A stretch of 7,676 nucleotides of DNA from Chitinophaga pinensis (GTDB lineage: Bacteria > Bacteroidota > Bacteroidia > UKL13-3): NCBI GenBank assembly GCA_943323675.2, contig CALPIR020000105.1, forward strand, positions 1-7,676, in the 5' to 3' direction. The position numbers and the translations under genes are program-made. Positions 1 through 5,816 of the stretch are shown here, piece by piece. Each line of letters starts with the position of its first letter. The first letter of the stretch is position 1. The notes below the pieces were generated by a model. The model worked only from the letters and a program-made list of their open reading frames with translations, did no database searches and was not told the origin of the DNA.

Positions 1-133
1 AAAATTGAATATTATAGATGAGAAACAAAAGATAGTAGTATCCGCTGCCTCGCGCAGGTTTAAAATTAATTTTGATAACGATACCATGAAACGTTTTGAC
101 GAGTTGGAATTGGATTATAAGATTAATGGATAA
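1..133 (+). CDS. C-terminal end of an upstream gene, possibly DNA polymerase III alpha subunit (partial)
   Basis: The frame starting at base 2 is open from the window edge to a TAA at 131-133 and gives 43 residues ending in LELDYKIN. It contains the stretch SAASRRFKINFDNDTMKRF (about residues 15-33). A basic beta strand followed by a short helix and a final 'YKLN/YKIN' tail resembles what I remember of Bacteroidota DnaE C-termini, and dnaE directly upstream of trxA is a recurrent order in this phylum. Both points come from memory, so the DnaE identity is an inference; that a real gene ends here is better supported, because the frame is open, charged and coding-like, and stops 118 bases before trxA. 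The 5' part lies outside the window. No terminator is evident between this stop and trxA, so read-through into trxA is possible. Confidence 0.55.
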   Translation, partial: KLNIIDEKQKIVVSAASRRFKINFDNDTMKRFDELELDYKING

Positions 134-215
134 CCCAATCTAATAATAAATACTTATAAATAGATTAACTGCCCCAAGACAAAAACTTTAAACTTCGGAA
201 TTATTATTGAATATT

Positions 216-269
216 GCAGTAGAAATAACAACAACATAAATACATAAAATTATGGCATTAGAAATAACA
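216..269 (+). repeat. Near-perfect 15-base direct repeat spanning the trxA start
   Basis: GCAGTAGAAATAACA at 216-230 recurs as GCATTAGAAATAACA at 255-269, with one difference in 15. The copies are 39 bases apart, exactly 13 codons, so the upstream copy lies in the trxA frame: Ile-Ala-Val-Glu-Ile-Thr upstream against Met-Ala-Leu-Glu-Ile-Thr at the start of thioredoxin. A TAA (237-239) closes the upstream copy, so it does not extend the protein. It looks like a small duplication of the gene start or a chance A-rich similarity. Confidence 0.55.
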
Positions 270-572
270 GACAGCAACTTTGAGGAGTTGGTATTAAAAA
301 GTGATAAACCTGTTTTGGTAGATTTTTGGGCAGAATGGTGTGGCCCTTGCCGCATGGTTGGTCCTGTGGTAGAAGAAATAGCTAAAGAATATGAAGGTAA
401 AGCAGTGGTAGGTAAACTTAACGTTGATCACAACCCTAAAGTTGCTACAGAGTTTGGTATTATGAGTATACCTGCTTTATTATTCTTTAAAAACGGACAA
501 GTGGTAGATAAACAAGTTGGTGCAGTGCCAAAGCATGTTTTAGTGAATAAATTGGAGAGCCAAATGGCTTAA
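252..572 (+). CDS. trxA: Thioredoxin
   Basis: This is a 106-residue cytoplasmic thioredoxin, the usual length of the family. It reduces protein disulfides and is itself recycled by thioredoxin reductase. The active site WCGPC is at residues 29-33, with the two redox cysteines at 30 and 33. The buried acidic residue is Asp24 (VDFWAEW), and the cis-proline loop is SIPALLFF with Pro74; Thr is more common after this proline, so Ala75 is a mild variation. The Gly-containing strand and C-terminal helix (from about Gly90) complete the fold, so nothing is missing. The ATG at 252 follows an A-rich leader (CATAAAATT) without a Shine-Dalgarno sequence, as is usual in Bacteroidota. The gene follows a possible dnaE end after 118 bases and stops just before a strong terminator at 590-630. 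I found no convincing TTTG/TAnnTTTG promoter upstream; TATTATTG at 202-209 is a weak candidate for the -7 element. Confidence 0.97.
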   Translation: MALEITDSNFEELVLKSDKPVLVDFWAEWCGPCRMVGPVVEEIAKEYEGKAVVGKLNVDHNPKVATEFGIMSIPALLFFKNGQVVDKQVGAVPKHVLVNKLESQMA

Positions 573-589
573 GACATTTTACAAGGATG

Positions 590-630
590 AATAAAAAAGC
601 CCCTAACATTTTGTTCGGGGCTTTTTTATT
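590..630. terminator. Bidirectional Rho-independent terminator between convergent genes
   Basis: A perfect 14-base inverted repeat pairs 590-603 with 617-630: an A/T-rich outer part and a GCCCC/GGGGC core (599-603 with 617-621). A further AAC/GTT pairing can form inside the 13-base loop. The A-tract at 593-598 and the T-tract at 622-627 provide a U-run on either strand. The hairpin sits 17 bases after the trxA stop and 5 bases beyond the stop of the converging lipoprotein gene (its last base is 636), so one element probably ends both transcripts. Confidence 0.93.
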
Positions 631-635
631 GACAT

Positions 636-1196
636 TTATTCGTTGTCGTCTAATTCTTTAATAGCATCATCTAACATTTGGTTGATGTATGCTTTGTCTT
701 TGTCGCTTAATGTACTGCGGGTATTCGCAATTTCTTTCAGCTTTTTATATACAATGCGTTTACGTGCCTCAAGTGCTACCCAAGTTACATAGTTTTTGTT
801 GGTGTTATTTTGAAATACTTTTTGTTCAATCAACTGTACTTCAACCAGTGTTTGGTTAGTTACTTCACGAGTTAATTGTTGGAAACGTTCGTTAAAATCG
901 CCCATATTATCGCCAACCAAACGTTCGCCTTTGTAGTTTTCACTTACGTTTTTAAGTTGGGTTTGAACCGATGCTGCCAAGCGTTGTTTTGCACTAAGCA
1001 TGGCCTTGTCCTTACTAGTTTCTAAATTCATGCTTTCGCCACTTGCTACAGCTCTAAACCAACGTTTATTGCCTTCATATTTATTCTCGCTAAACGGGGT
1101 TTTAACTTCGCTCATGTTTTCCATTTTAGTTTTACATGCAGTAAAAATGGTGGTCATTACTAAGGTTATTAATACGTATTTTTTCATGATGGTCAT
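636..1196 (-). CDS. LPP20-like lipoprotein of unknown function
   Basis: A 186-residue predicted lipoprotein. The N-terminus has a lysine pair (5-6), a hydrophobic core and a lipobox ending TAC with Cys21, so the mature protein would be lipid-anchored. The segment RWFRAVASGES (45-55), followed by a helix with regularly spaced alanines (about 60-80), resembles the LPP20 family pattern: aromatic residues, a 'GxG/GxS' turn, then an alanine-rich helix. A strand YVTWVALEARK (136-146) comes later, and the acidic C-terminus is probably helical. ATG 1194-1196 sits directly after an unbroken A run. The in-frame ATG at 1185-1187 would give a more standard MKKY start with the same mature protein, and I cannot decide between them. 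It lies 43 bases downstream of gldN on the same strand and ends at the shared terminator, so it is probably the last gene of that unit. Its job is unknown; a role in envelope assembly beside GldN is inference. Confidence 0.8.
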   Translation of the reverse strand: MTIMKKYVLITLVMTTIFTACKTKMENMSEVKTPFSENKYEGNKRWFRAVASGESMNLETSKDKAMLSAKQRLAASVQTQLKNVSENYKGERLVGDNMGDFNERFQQLTREVTNQTLVEVQLIEQKVFQNNTNKNYVTWVALEARKRIVYKKLKEIANTRSTLSDKDKAYINQMLDDAIKELDDNE

Positions 1197-1212
1197 TTTT
1201 TTTTAGTTATGT

Positions 1213-1236
1213 TTAAATTTCATGCCAGAAATTTAA
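1213..1236. repeat. Nine-base inverted repeat between gldN and the lipoprotein gene
   Basis: TTAAATTTC (1213-1221) and GAAATTTAA (1228-1236) are perfect inverted copies around a 6-base loop, filling most of the 43-base gap between the two - strand genes. On the - strand the hairpin is not followed by a T-run, so it is not a standard terminator for gldN. It could be an mRNA processing or stability element, or chance in AT-rich DNA. Confidence 0.5.
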
Positions 1237-1239
1237 TTT

Positions 1240-2040
1240 TTAATATTCATACATGTCGTGTTCTTGCTCTAACGTTTGTTGCTTAAGTTTACCTGCCTCA
1301 ATTAAAGCATCTAAACCTTTACGTTTTATTTCAGGGTCGTCCATAATAAAAACATCATAAGGATTACTTTCTTTTATGATGAAGCTGCTGAAATTGCGTT
1401 GTTCAAACCAATTATCATAACTAAATTTTTGGTAAGGGTTACCCGAGTTATACATCAAAGAGTTTACCAAAACATCTCTGCAATCACTTTCTTTATCAAA
1501 CCTATCGTAAAATTTGTACCAACATAAAGGTACAAATCCTAAGTCAAATCCCGCAATTTTCCGCTGGTATAAAGGTGCTAATGCAATTATTTGTGCACGT
1601 TGTTGTGATGTGCGCTTATCAAAATACCATTCTTCTAAAACCAATAATTGTTTAATGCGCTCAGTTGGGTTAAAACGTTCTACTACGGTATCAATGGAGT
1701 AGTTGTCGTCATCACCATTTGGATTAATTAATTTTTTAACAAGGAAAGTATCTGTTCCAAGTTTTAAAAATTGTTCAACATCATAAAATTGTTTAAGCGA
1801 ATCGTTATGGTAAGGCCTGAGTTTACCAACCAAGGTAGCATCATACAAAACCTTAGTTAATGGATTACGCGGCCAAGCGGCAACTTTATTCTGGCGTTCG
1901 CGCAAATCAATGATACGCCATACTCGCTTTGTATATAACGCATCAGCTTCTCTTAATTGTTGAGGGGGTATAGCTTGGCGTTGGGCCAAAAGTGGCTCAA
2001 ACCAGAACAGCACAAATAACATATTTAAACAAAGCCTCAT
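1240..2040 (-). CDS. gldN: GldN/PorN-family type IX secretion / gliding motility protein
   Basis: A 266-residue protein with the conserved blocks of GldN (PorN), a periplasmic component that associates with the GldK ring at the outer membrane in the type IX secretion system. Visible blocks: READALYTKRVWRIIDLRER (30-49), WYFDKRTSQQRAQIIALAP (138-156), a Trp/Tyr-rich stretch near 172-179, NFSSFIIKESNPYD (216-229) and the acidic-aromatic tail EHDMYEY (260-266). The first 19 residues read as a signal peptide ending LLA before Gln20, although Glu15 interrupts the hydrophobic stretch. It is somewhat shorter than the roughly 300-350 residues I associate with the family. gldN normally lies at the end of a gldKLMN cluster; here the neighbours are a ybjQ gene (14 bases upstream) and a lipoprotein gene, so this may be a second copy like GldO of Flavobacterium johnsoniae, or a relocated gldN. 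The family call is firm; paralog versus main copy is open. Confidence 0.92.
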   Translation of the reverse strand: MRLCLNMLFVLFWFEPLLAQRQAIPPQQLREADALYTKRVWRIIDLRERQNKVAAWPRNPLTKVLYDATLVGKLRPYHNDSLKQFYDVEQFLKLGTDTFLVKKLINPNGDDDNYSIDTVVERFNPTERIKQLLVLEEWYFDKRTSQQRAQIIALAPLYQRKIAGFDLGFVPLCWYKFYDRFDKESDCRDVLVNSLMYNSGNPYQKFSYDNWFEQRNFSSFIIKESNPYDVFIMDDPEIKRKGLDALIEAGKLKQQTLEQEHDMYEY

Positions 2041-2054
2041 TTCGGCAGCTACAA

Positions 2055-2378
2055 TTAATCTTCTAAAATAACAGCTGTACCACTCGTACTAACCATTATC
2101 ATACTGCCTTTGGCTCCTAATGTTTCGTAATCGAAGCTAACACCAATAACAGCATTTGCACCTATGGCATTCGCTTTGTCTGCAAGTTCCTTTAATGCGC
2201 TCTCTCGGGCTTCTTTTAATACCCTTTCATATGAGCCCGAACGGCCACCTACAATGTCGCGAATGGAAGCGAAAAAATCTTTAAATAAATTGGCTCCTAA
2301 AATTACCTCTCCTGTAACAATACCTTTGTATTGGTTTACTTTTCGGCCTTCAATGTTGTTTGTTGTTGTAAGTAACAT
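2055..2378 (-). CDS. ybjQ: YbjQ/UPF0145 family protein
   Basis: A 107-residue protein, the same length as E. coli YbjQ, matching the family nearly end to end from memory: VTGEVILGANLFKDFFAS (21-38), IRDIVGGRSGSYE (39-51), a helix of charged repeats, then AIGANAVIGVSFDYET (71-86) and the closing strand GSMIMVSTSGTAV. The family (DUF74, sometimes called a putative heavy-metal-binding domain) forms small ring-like oligomers, but no cellular function is settled, and the metal label should be treated with caution: no Cys or His is present here. No signal peptide is seen, so it is presumably cytoplasmic. It lies 54 bases downstream of the heptose kinase and 14 bases upstream of gldN on the same strand, so it is probably co-transcribed with both. 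Its sequence is intact and ordinary. Confidence 0.93.
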   Translation of the reverse strand: MLLTTTNNIEGRKVNQYKGIVTGEVILGANLFKDFFASIRDIVGGRSGSYERVLKEARESALKELADKANAIGANAVIGVSFDYETLGAKGSMIMVSTSGTAVILED

Positions 2379-2432
2379 ATCTAGTTTATTCGTTTTTAGT
2401 TGAGTTTTTCTTGATGGCCTTTATGCATTATA

Positions 2433-3407
2433 TTAAAATGATAGGGCATTTAGTTCGGCCTCTAATTTTGTTTTGTTGATGGGCACAACACCAACATCTT
2501 CACAAACTAAACCGCCTGCTAAATTGGCCATGGCTGCGGTTTGTTTTATGTTTAATTTCAATGCGAAACACAATGCTGCAACGCTAATTACGGTATCTCC
2601 TGCGCCACTTACATCTGCTATTTTTCTTACATGTGCTGGTATGTATTCAAACGTATTTCCATCAGTAATCATTACACCTTTTTCGCTCATGGTAATCATC
2701 GCGTGTTTAAGTTGCATGTTTTGCATCATAGATTTAACTGCAGCCTCAAAGCCTATCTTGTCATTTAAATCAATATCTAAATGTAAGCCCTCGCGTAATT
2801 CTTTTAGATTGGGCTTAAATAAATCTGCTTTATTATAAAAATTGAAGTTCCGTTTTTTGGGATCAACCACAACAGGAATTCCTCTTTTGTGAGCTTCCTC
2901 AGTAATTTTAGCAATGTTATCTGAAGTTAATACTCCCTTATCATAGTCTTCAAAAATGAGTACATCTGCATCTATCAATAATTGGTGAATGCGTTCTACC
3001 AACTCGTAACTTTCTACAGCCGATATGGGTTCTGTATTCTCTGTATCAATGCGCAACATTTGTGTTGCTTGTGATATTACACGCAATTTAACTGTGGTTA
3101 CCCTATCTTTTGATTTTACAATACCTGTGGTGCCTACGCCTTGTTGGTGAAATAACTCAATTAAATCATCACCATCTTTATCATTACCCACTACTGAGCA
3201 AACAATTGGTTTAGCACCAAGAGCAACCAAATTCATGGCTACATTAGCTGCTCCGCCTAGTCTGTTTTCTTTTTTCTCTACAGCAACAACGGGCACTGGA
3301 GCTTCTGGCGAAATGCGTTCTACTTTACCAAAATAGTAGGCATCAATCATCACATCACCTACTACTAAAACTTTTAAACCTTTAAATTGCTCGAGTATAT
3401 TTTTCAT
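2433..3407 (-). CDS. rfaE1: D-glycero-beta-D-manno-heptose-7-phosphate kinase, single-domain HldE1/RfaE1 type
   Basis: A 324-residue PfkB/ribokinase-family sugar kinase predicted to phosphorylate D-glycero-beta-D-manno-heptose 7-phosphate at C1 in the cytoplasm, a step toward ADP-heptose for the LPS inner core. Diagnostic stretches: GDVMIDAYYFGKVERISPEA (17-36) and APVPVV, both typical of HldE; the substrate-binding GGAANVAMN (51-59); EDYDKG (153-158); VDPKK (181-185); KPNLKE (198-203); and the nucleotide site DVSGAGDTV (265-273) with catalytic Asp271. It ends about where the kinase domain ends: the C-terminal adenylyltransferase domain of bifunctional E. coli HldE is absent, so a separate RfaE2/HldC-like enzyme must lie elsewhere if the pathway is complete. 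The start ATG at 3407 is 24 bases after the aminotransferase stop, so the two are probably one operon. Other PfkB kinases are possible but the N-terminal block argues strongly for this one. Confidence 0.92.
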   Translation of the reverse strand: MKNILEQFKGLKVLVVGDVMIDAYYFGKVERISPEAPVPVVAVEKKENRLGGAANVAMNLVALGAKPIVCSVVGNDKDGDDLIELFHQQGVGTTGIVKSKDRVTTVKLRVISQATQMLRIDTENTEPISAVESYELVERIHQLLIDADVLIFEDYDKGVLTSDNIAKITEEAHKRGIPVVVDPKKRNFNFYNKADLFKPNLKELREGLHLDIDLNDKIGFEAAVKSMMQNMQLKHAMITMSEKGVMITDGNTFEYIPAHVRKIADVSGAGDTVISVAALCFALKLNIKQTAAMANLAGGLVCEDVGVVPINKTKLEAELNALSF

Positions 3408-3431
3408 TGTTGTTGCTGCTTAATCAGTAAA

Positions 3432-4622
3432 TTAAATAAGCATGTCTAATGCTTTTTTTATTCTATGCATCGCTTCTATTATTTTATCATCACTTGTGGC
3501 GTAGCTAATGCGAATGCATTGTGGGGCACCAAAGGCCTCGCCTGTAACCATGCTTACATGTGCATTGTGTAATAAATACATGCACAAATCAGTAGCTGTA
3601 TTTATGGTTTTACCTTCAAAAGATTTGCCGAAATAATAACTCACATCTGGAAACAAATAAAACGCTCCCTCAGGATTATTGCACACCCAATTCGGTATTT
3701 GTTTAACCTCGTTTAATATCAAATCTCGTCTGCGTTTAAATGCATTCACCATTTCCTTACTTGTGGTCATGTCTCCATTTAGCGCTGCAACAGCTGCTTT
3801 CTGGGTAATGCTGCTGGTTGCCGAGGTAAACTGACTTTGAATTTTTTCGCAAGCTTTTGTAATGGTAGGGTGTGCGGCTAAGTATCCAAGTCTCCAACCT
3901 GTCATGGCGTAACCTTTTGATAAGCCATTGATGGTAATTACACGGTCTTTGATGCTTTCAAAACAACCGATGCTTTCATGGGTGCCAACAAAGTTTATAA
4001 ATTCATATATTTCATCAGAAATGATATAAATATCGGGATACTTTTCAAACACACTTACCAATGCAGCTAATTCATTTTTGCTGTATACACTGCCAGTTGG
4101 GTTACATGGTGACGAAAAAATAAATAATTTACTTTTGGCAGTAATGGCTTCCTCTAACTGTTGTGCACTTATTTTATATTGTTGTTCAATGGTTGCATTA
4201 ACAAAAATAGGTACGCCTTCAATTAGCTTTGCCATTTCAGAATAACTCACCCAATAAGGAGTAGGAATAATGACCTCGTCACCACTATTTACTAAAGCCA
4301 TCATGGCATTCATGATGCAATGTTTGGCACCAGTAGAAACCAGTATTTGTTCAGGTGTAAAGTGTAAGTTGTTGTCACGCTTAAATTTGTTAACAATCGC
4401 CTCACGTAACTCCGGAATACCAGCAACTGGTGTGTAATAACTAAAGTTATTGTCTATGGCATCTTTAGCCGCATCTTTAATATGTTGCGGTGTAGTAAAA
4501 TCCGGTTCACCTAAACTTAAACTAATCACATCAAAACCTTGGGCTGATAATTCTCTACCCAATTTGGCCATAGCTATAGTTTGTGGTTCATTAATATAAT
4601 CAACGCGATGCGCTAAATTCAT
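3432..4622 (-). CDS. Class I pyridoxal-phosphate aminotransferase, aspartate aminotransferase-like
   Basis: A 396-residue cytoplasmic fold-type I PLP enzyme of the bacterial aspartate aminotransferase (I-gamma) group. It probably moves an amino group between aspartate or a related amino acid and 2-oxoglutarate; some members also use prephenate. Visible features: SLGEPDFTTP (36-45), YYTPVAGIPELREAI (62-76), the ring-binding region STGAKH (96-101) and TPYWVSY (121-127), SPCNPTG (171-177) with Asn174, SDEIYEF (202-208) with Asp203 and Tyr206 at the cofactor, LSKGYAMTGWRLGY (234-247) with Schiff-base Lys236 and phosphate-binding Arg244, and the substrate-carboxylate arginine in RISYA (371-375). 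All expected catalytic residues are present and the length is normal. The start at 4622 is 30 bases after the regulator's stop and the kinase follows after 24 bases. Exact substrate preference cannot be read from sequence, so I give no symbol; aspC/aspB would be the usual label. Confidence 0.95.
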   Translation of the reverse strand: MNLAHRVDYINEPQTIAMAKLGRELSAQGFDVISLSLGEPDFTTPQHIKDAAKDAIDNNFSYYTPVAGIPELREAIVNKFKRDNNLHFTPEQILVSTGAKHCIMNAMMALVNSGDEVIIPTPYWVSYSEMAKLIEGVPIFVNATIEQQYKISAQQLEEAITAKSKLFIFSSPCNPTGSVYSKNELAALVSVFEKYPDIYIISDEIYEFINFVGTHESIGCFESIKDRVITINGLSKGYAMTGWRLGYLAAHPTITKACEKIQSQFTSATSSITQKAAVAALNGDMTTSKEMVNAFKRRRDLILNEVKQIPNWVCNNPEGAFYLFPDVSYYFGKSFEGKTINTATDLCMYLLHNAHVSMVTGEAFGAPQCIRISYATSDDKIIEAMHRIKKALDMLI

Positions 4623-4652
4623 ATGTGTACAGTTAAAGTGCGAATATAGTAT

Positions 4653-5636
4653 TTATTGTATTCGAGATTTAAGTTGTTCTAACTTATCAAACATGACTTT
4701 AAAAAAGCGATTTCTTTGTTTTTCGGATACTGCGCTTATTTGTATTGATTTGCGTAACAAGTTATTTACCCACTGCTCATTTTCTTCAACAAAATCAGGA
4801 GATGTAGTACTCATCATGTTAAATGTGTTATTACTCAAGTAGGCGATTTTATTTCCGTTTAAATTCACAATAATGCTGTTGTTGCCTATCATAATTTCGC
4901 TTTGAAATAACCTGAAATTTTTAATGCCATTACCTTCTTTGCTTTCTGTTTCAGCTTTCATCTCTAGGTTCTTAACACAAGCCGTTAAACAATCACAAAT
5001 TTTAAGCGCTTGTTCTTTGTTCTCAAAATACCCCGATTCCCAGAAGTATTCAACTTGTTTTATGGTGCTGTTGAGGGTGTCCTCATTCCAAACTTCGGTC
5101 GATTGGCATTGGTTGTAATACTGTAGTAATTCTTTGGCTATGACAATTAAATCCCGATCAACCAAAGTGGCATGGTACTTTTTGCCATTATAAGCTTCAA
5201 CATTTACGATGTTCTTGAGCCAATAAAATATTTTAAATGAGGTTAATTCATCATCGAAAAAATGATGCCATATTGGAATATCATCTGCGGCATACAAGAT
5301 GGAACTTTCAGGTATTTCACTTATCCTTTTAACATTGTCTCTCATGGTAACCAACCAATGCTTAAAGTTTTCTTCTTTACCCTCCAATTTAAAATAGTTA
5401 AAACTTACATTATTTGAATTGGTTTGGGTTTGAGTTTCGAATGGAACTTTAAAATGTGCACATATCAGTGCAATTTCGTCAATACTTAAAAAGGTTTCTG
5501 CCCTCAATCTGCGGTAGGCACTATCATTACTAGTATTCAGTAATTCAGCTAGTTCGTCAACAAACGAAACATTTGCTGGTAAAACAGATTTAACTCGGGC
5601 TAAAAAGGCTTTTTGAATTTCTTTTGCTTTCGTCAT
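4653..5636 (-). CDS. Helix-turn-helix regulator with uncharacterised C-terminal region
   Basis: A 327-residue protein whose N-terminus reads as a DNA-binding helix-turn-helix: VDELAELLNTSNDSAYRRLR (26-45) then AETFLSIDEIALICAHFKV (46-64). The 'LAELLNTSNDSAYRRLR' pattern, a short helix, turn and a recognition helix with Tyr-Arg-Arg, recalls BetR/XRE-like domains found in many Bacteroidota proteins. Residues 80-327 match no family I know: mostly helical, rich in aromatic and charged residues, with Cys213, Cys215 and Cys220 in one helix (KICDCLTAC), a strand region near 248-268, and a basic C-terminal helix. No signal peptide or membrane segment is seen. It is the first gene of the leftward unit and diverges from the exported-protein/desaturase pair across a 180-base region with a strong palindrome, so regulating one or both directions, including itself, is a reasonable inference. 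The ATG at 5636 has an A-rich leader (CCTAAA). Confidence 0.75.
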   Translation of the reverse strand: MTKAKEIQKAFLARVKSVLPANVSFVDELAELLNTSNDSAYRRLRAETFLSIDEIALICAHFKVPFETQTQTNSNNVSFNYFKLEGKEENFKHWLVTMRDNVKRISEIPESSILYAADDIPIWHHFFDDELTSFKIFYWLKNIVNVEAYNGKKYHATLVDRDLIVIAKELLQYYNQCQSTEVWNEDTLNSTIKQVEYFWESGYFENKEQALKICDCLTACVKNLEMKAETESKEGNGIKNFRLFQSEIMIGNNSIIVNLNGNKIAYLSNNTFNMMSTTSPDFVEENEQWVNNLLRKSIQISAVSEKQRNRFFKVMFDKLEQLKSRIQ

Positions 5637-5656
5637 TTTAGGTTACTTGTTGTATG

Positions 5657-5688
5657 CAAGATATCTATTCTTACATATGATTTGCAAA
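5657..5688 (-). promoter_or_regulatory. Possible promoter for the leftward regulator gene (weak)
   Basis: On the - strand, TTTG (complement of 5685-5688) is followed after 21 bases by TATCTTG (complement of 5657-5663). This is a partial match to the Bacteroidota TTTG / TAnnTTTG pattern, with one T missing from the -7 element. It would give a leader of roughly 15-20 bases before the ATG at 5636. The -33 part lies inside the ATTTGCAAAT palindrome at 5680-5689, so a protein bound there could block it. Low confidence. Confidence 0.3.
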
Positions 5689-5729
5689 TAATGCAAATTG
5701 GTATTTTGATTTTGCCAACTGTTGCAAAT
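5680..5729. repeat. Three GCAAAT repeats, the first inside a perfect palindrome
   Basis: GCAAAT occurs at 5684-5689, 5693-5698 and 5724-5729, all in the same orientation. The first is half of the perfect 10-base palindrome ATTTGCAAAT (5680-5689). The starts of the first two copies are 9 bases apart, and the third is 31 further on. They lie in the divergent region nearer the regulator gene and are candidate protein-binding sites, though the A/T-rich sequence makes chance copies plausible. Confidence 0.4.
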
Positions 5730-5750
5730 TTCCCTAAAGTTTATGCCTGC

Positions 5751-5779
5751 TATAGCATAATCCAATTGGTTAGGCTATA
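5751..5779. promoter_or_regulatory. Long imperfect palindrome, candidate operator
   Basis: The left arm TATAGCATAATCCAA (5751-5765) and right arm TTGGTTAGGCTATA (5766-5779) are inverted copies: TATAGC/GCTATA outside, TAA/TTA in the middle and the perfect CCAATTGG (5762-5769) at the centre, with one mismatch and one extra base. It lies 38-66 bases before the ATG of the rightward exported-protein gene and covers the likely -33 region. Its size and symmetry fit a dimeric regulator's operator; the adjacent helix-turn-helix protein is the obvious candidate, by position only. Confidence 0.6.
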
Positions 5780-5797
5780 AAAACAGCTGCAGATTTG
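5766..5797 (+). promoter_or_regulatory. Candidate Bacteroidota-type promoter for the rightward unit
   Basis: TTG at 5766-5768 and CAGATTTG at 5790-5797 (21 bases between) approximate the phylum's -33 TTTG and -7 TAnnTTTG elements; the -7 element has one mismatch, C for T. Transcription would begin a few bases downstream, leaving a short A/T-rich leader (CATAAATTTAAACATT) before the ATG at 5817. The -33 part is inside the palindrome at 5751-5779, which suggests repression by occlusion. Confidence 0.4.
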
Positions 5798-5816
5798 TAC
5801 CATAAATTTAAACATT

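Noticed and set aside
1000..1206. 68-residue + strand hydrophobic reading frame opposite the lipoprotein start
   Set aside because: The apparent hydrophobicity comes from reading the lipoprotein gene's complement and T-runs; there is no support as a gene.
1213..1236. Terminator between gldN and the lipoprotein gene
   Set aside because: The stem is A/T-only apart from one G-C pair and is not followed by T on the transcribed (- strand) side, so termination is unlikely.
2164..2403. 79-residue + strand reading frame opposite ybjQ
   Set aside because: Antisense to a well conserved, complete ybjQ gene, with no independent signal.
2473..2838. 121-residue + strand reading frame inside the heptose kinase gene
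   Set aside because: It is antisense to highly conserved kinase codons, with a composition typical of a complementary-strand shadow (Ser/Pro/Cys-rich) and no known motif.
5680..5779. CRISPR-like repeats in the divergent region
   Set aside because: The repeats are only 6 bases, irregularly spaced, and lack unique spacers; binding sites explain them better.
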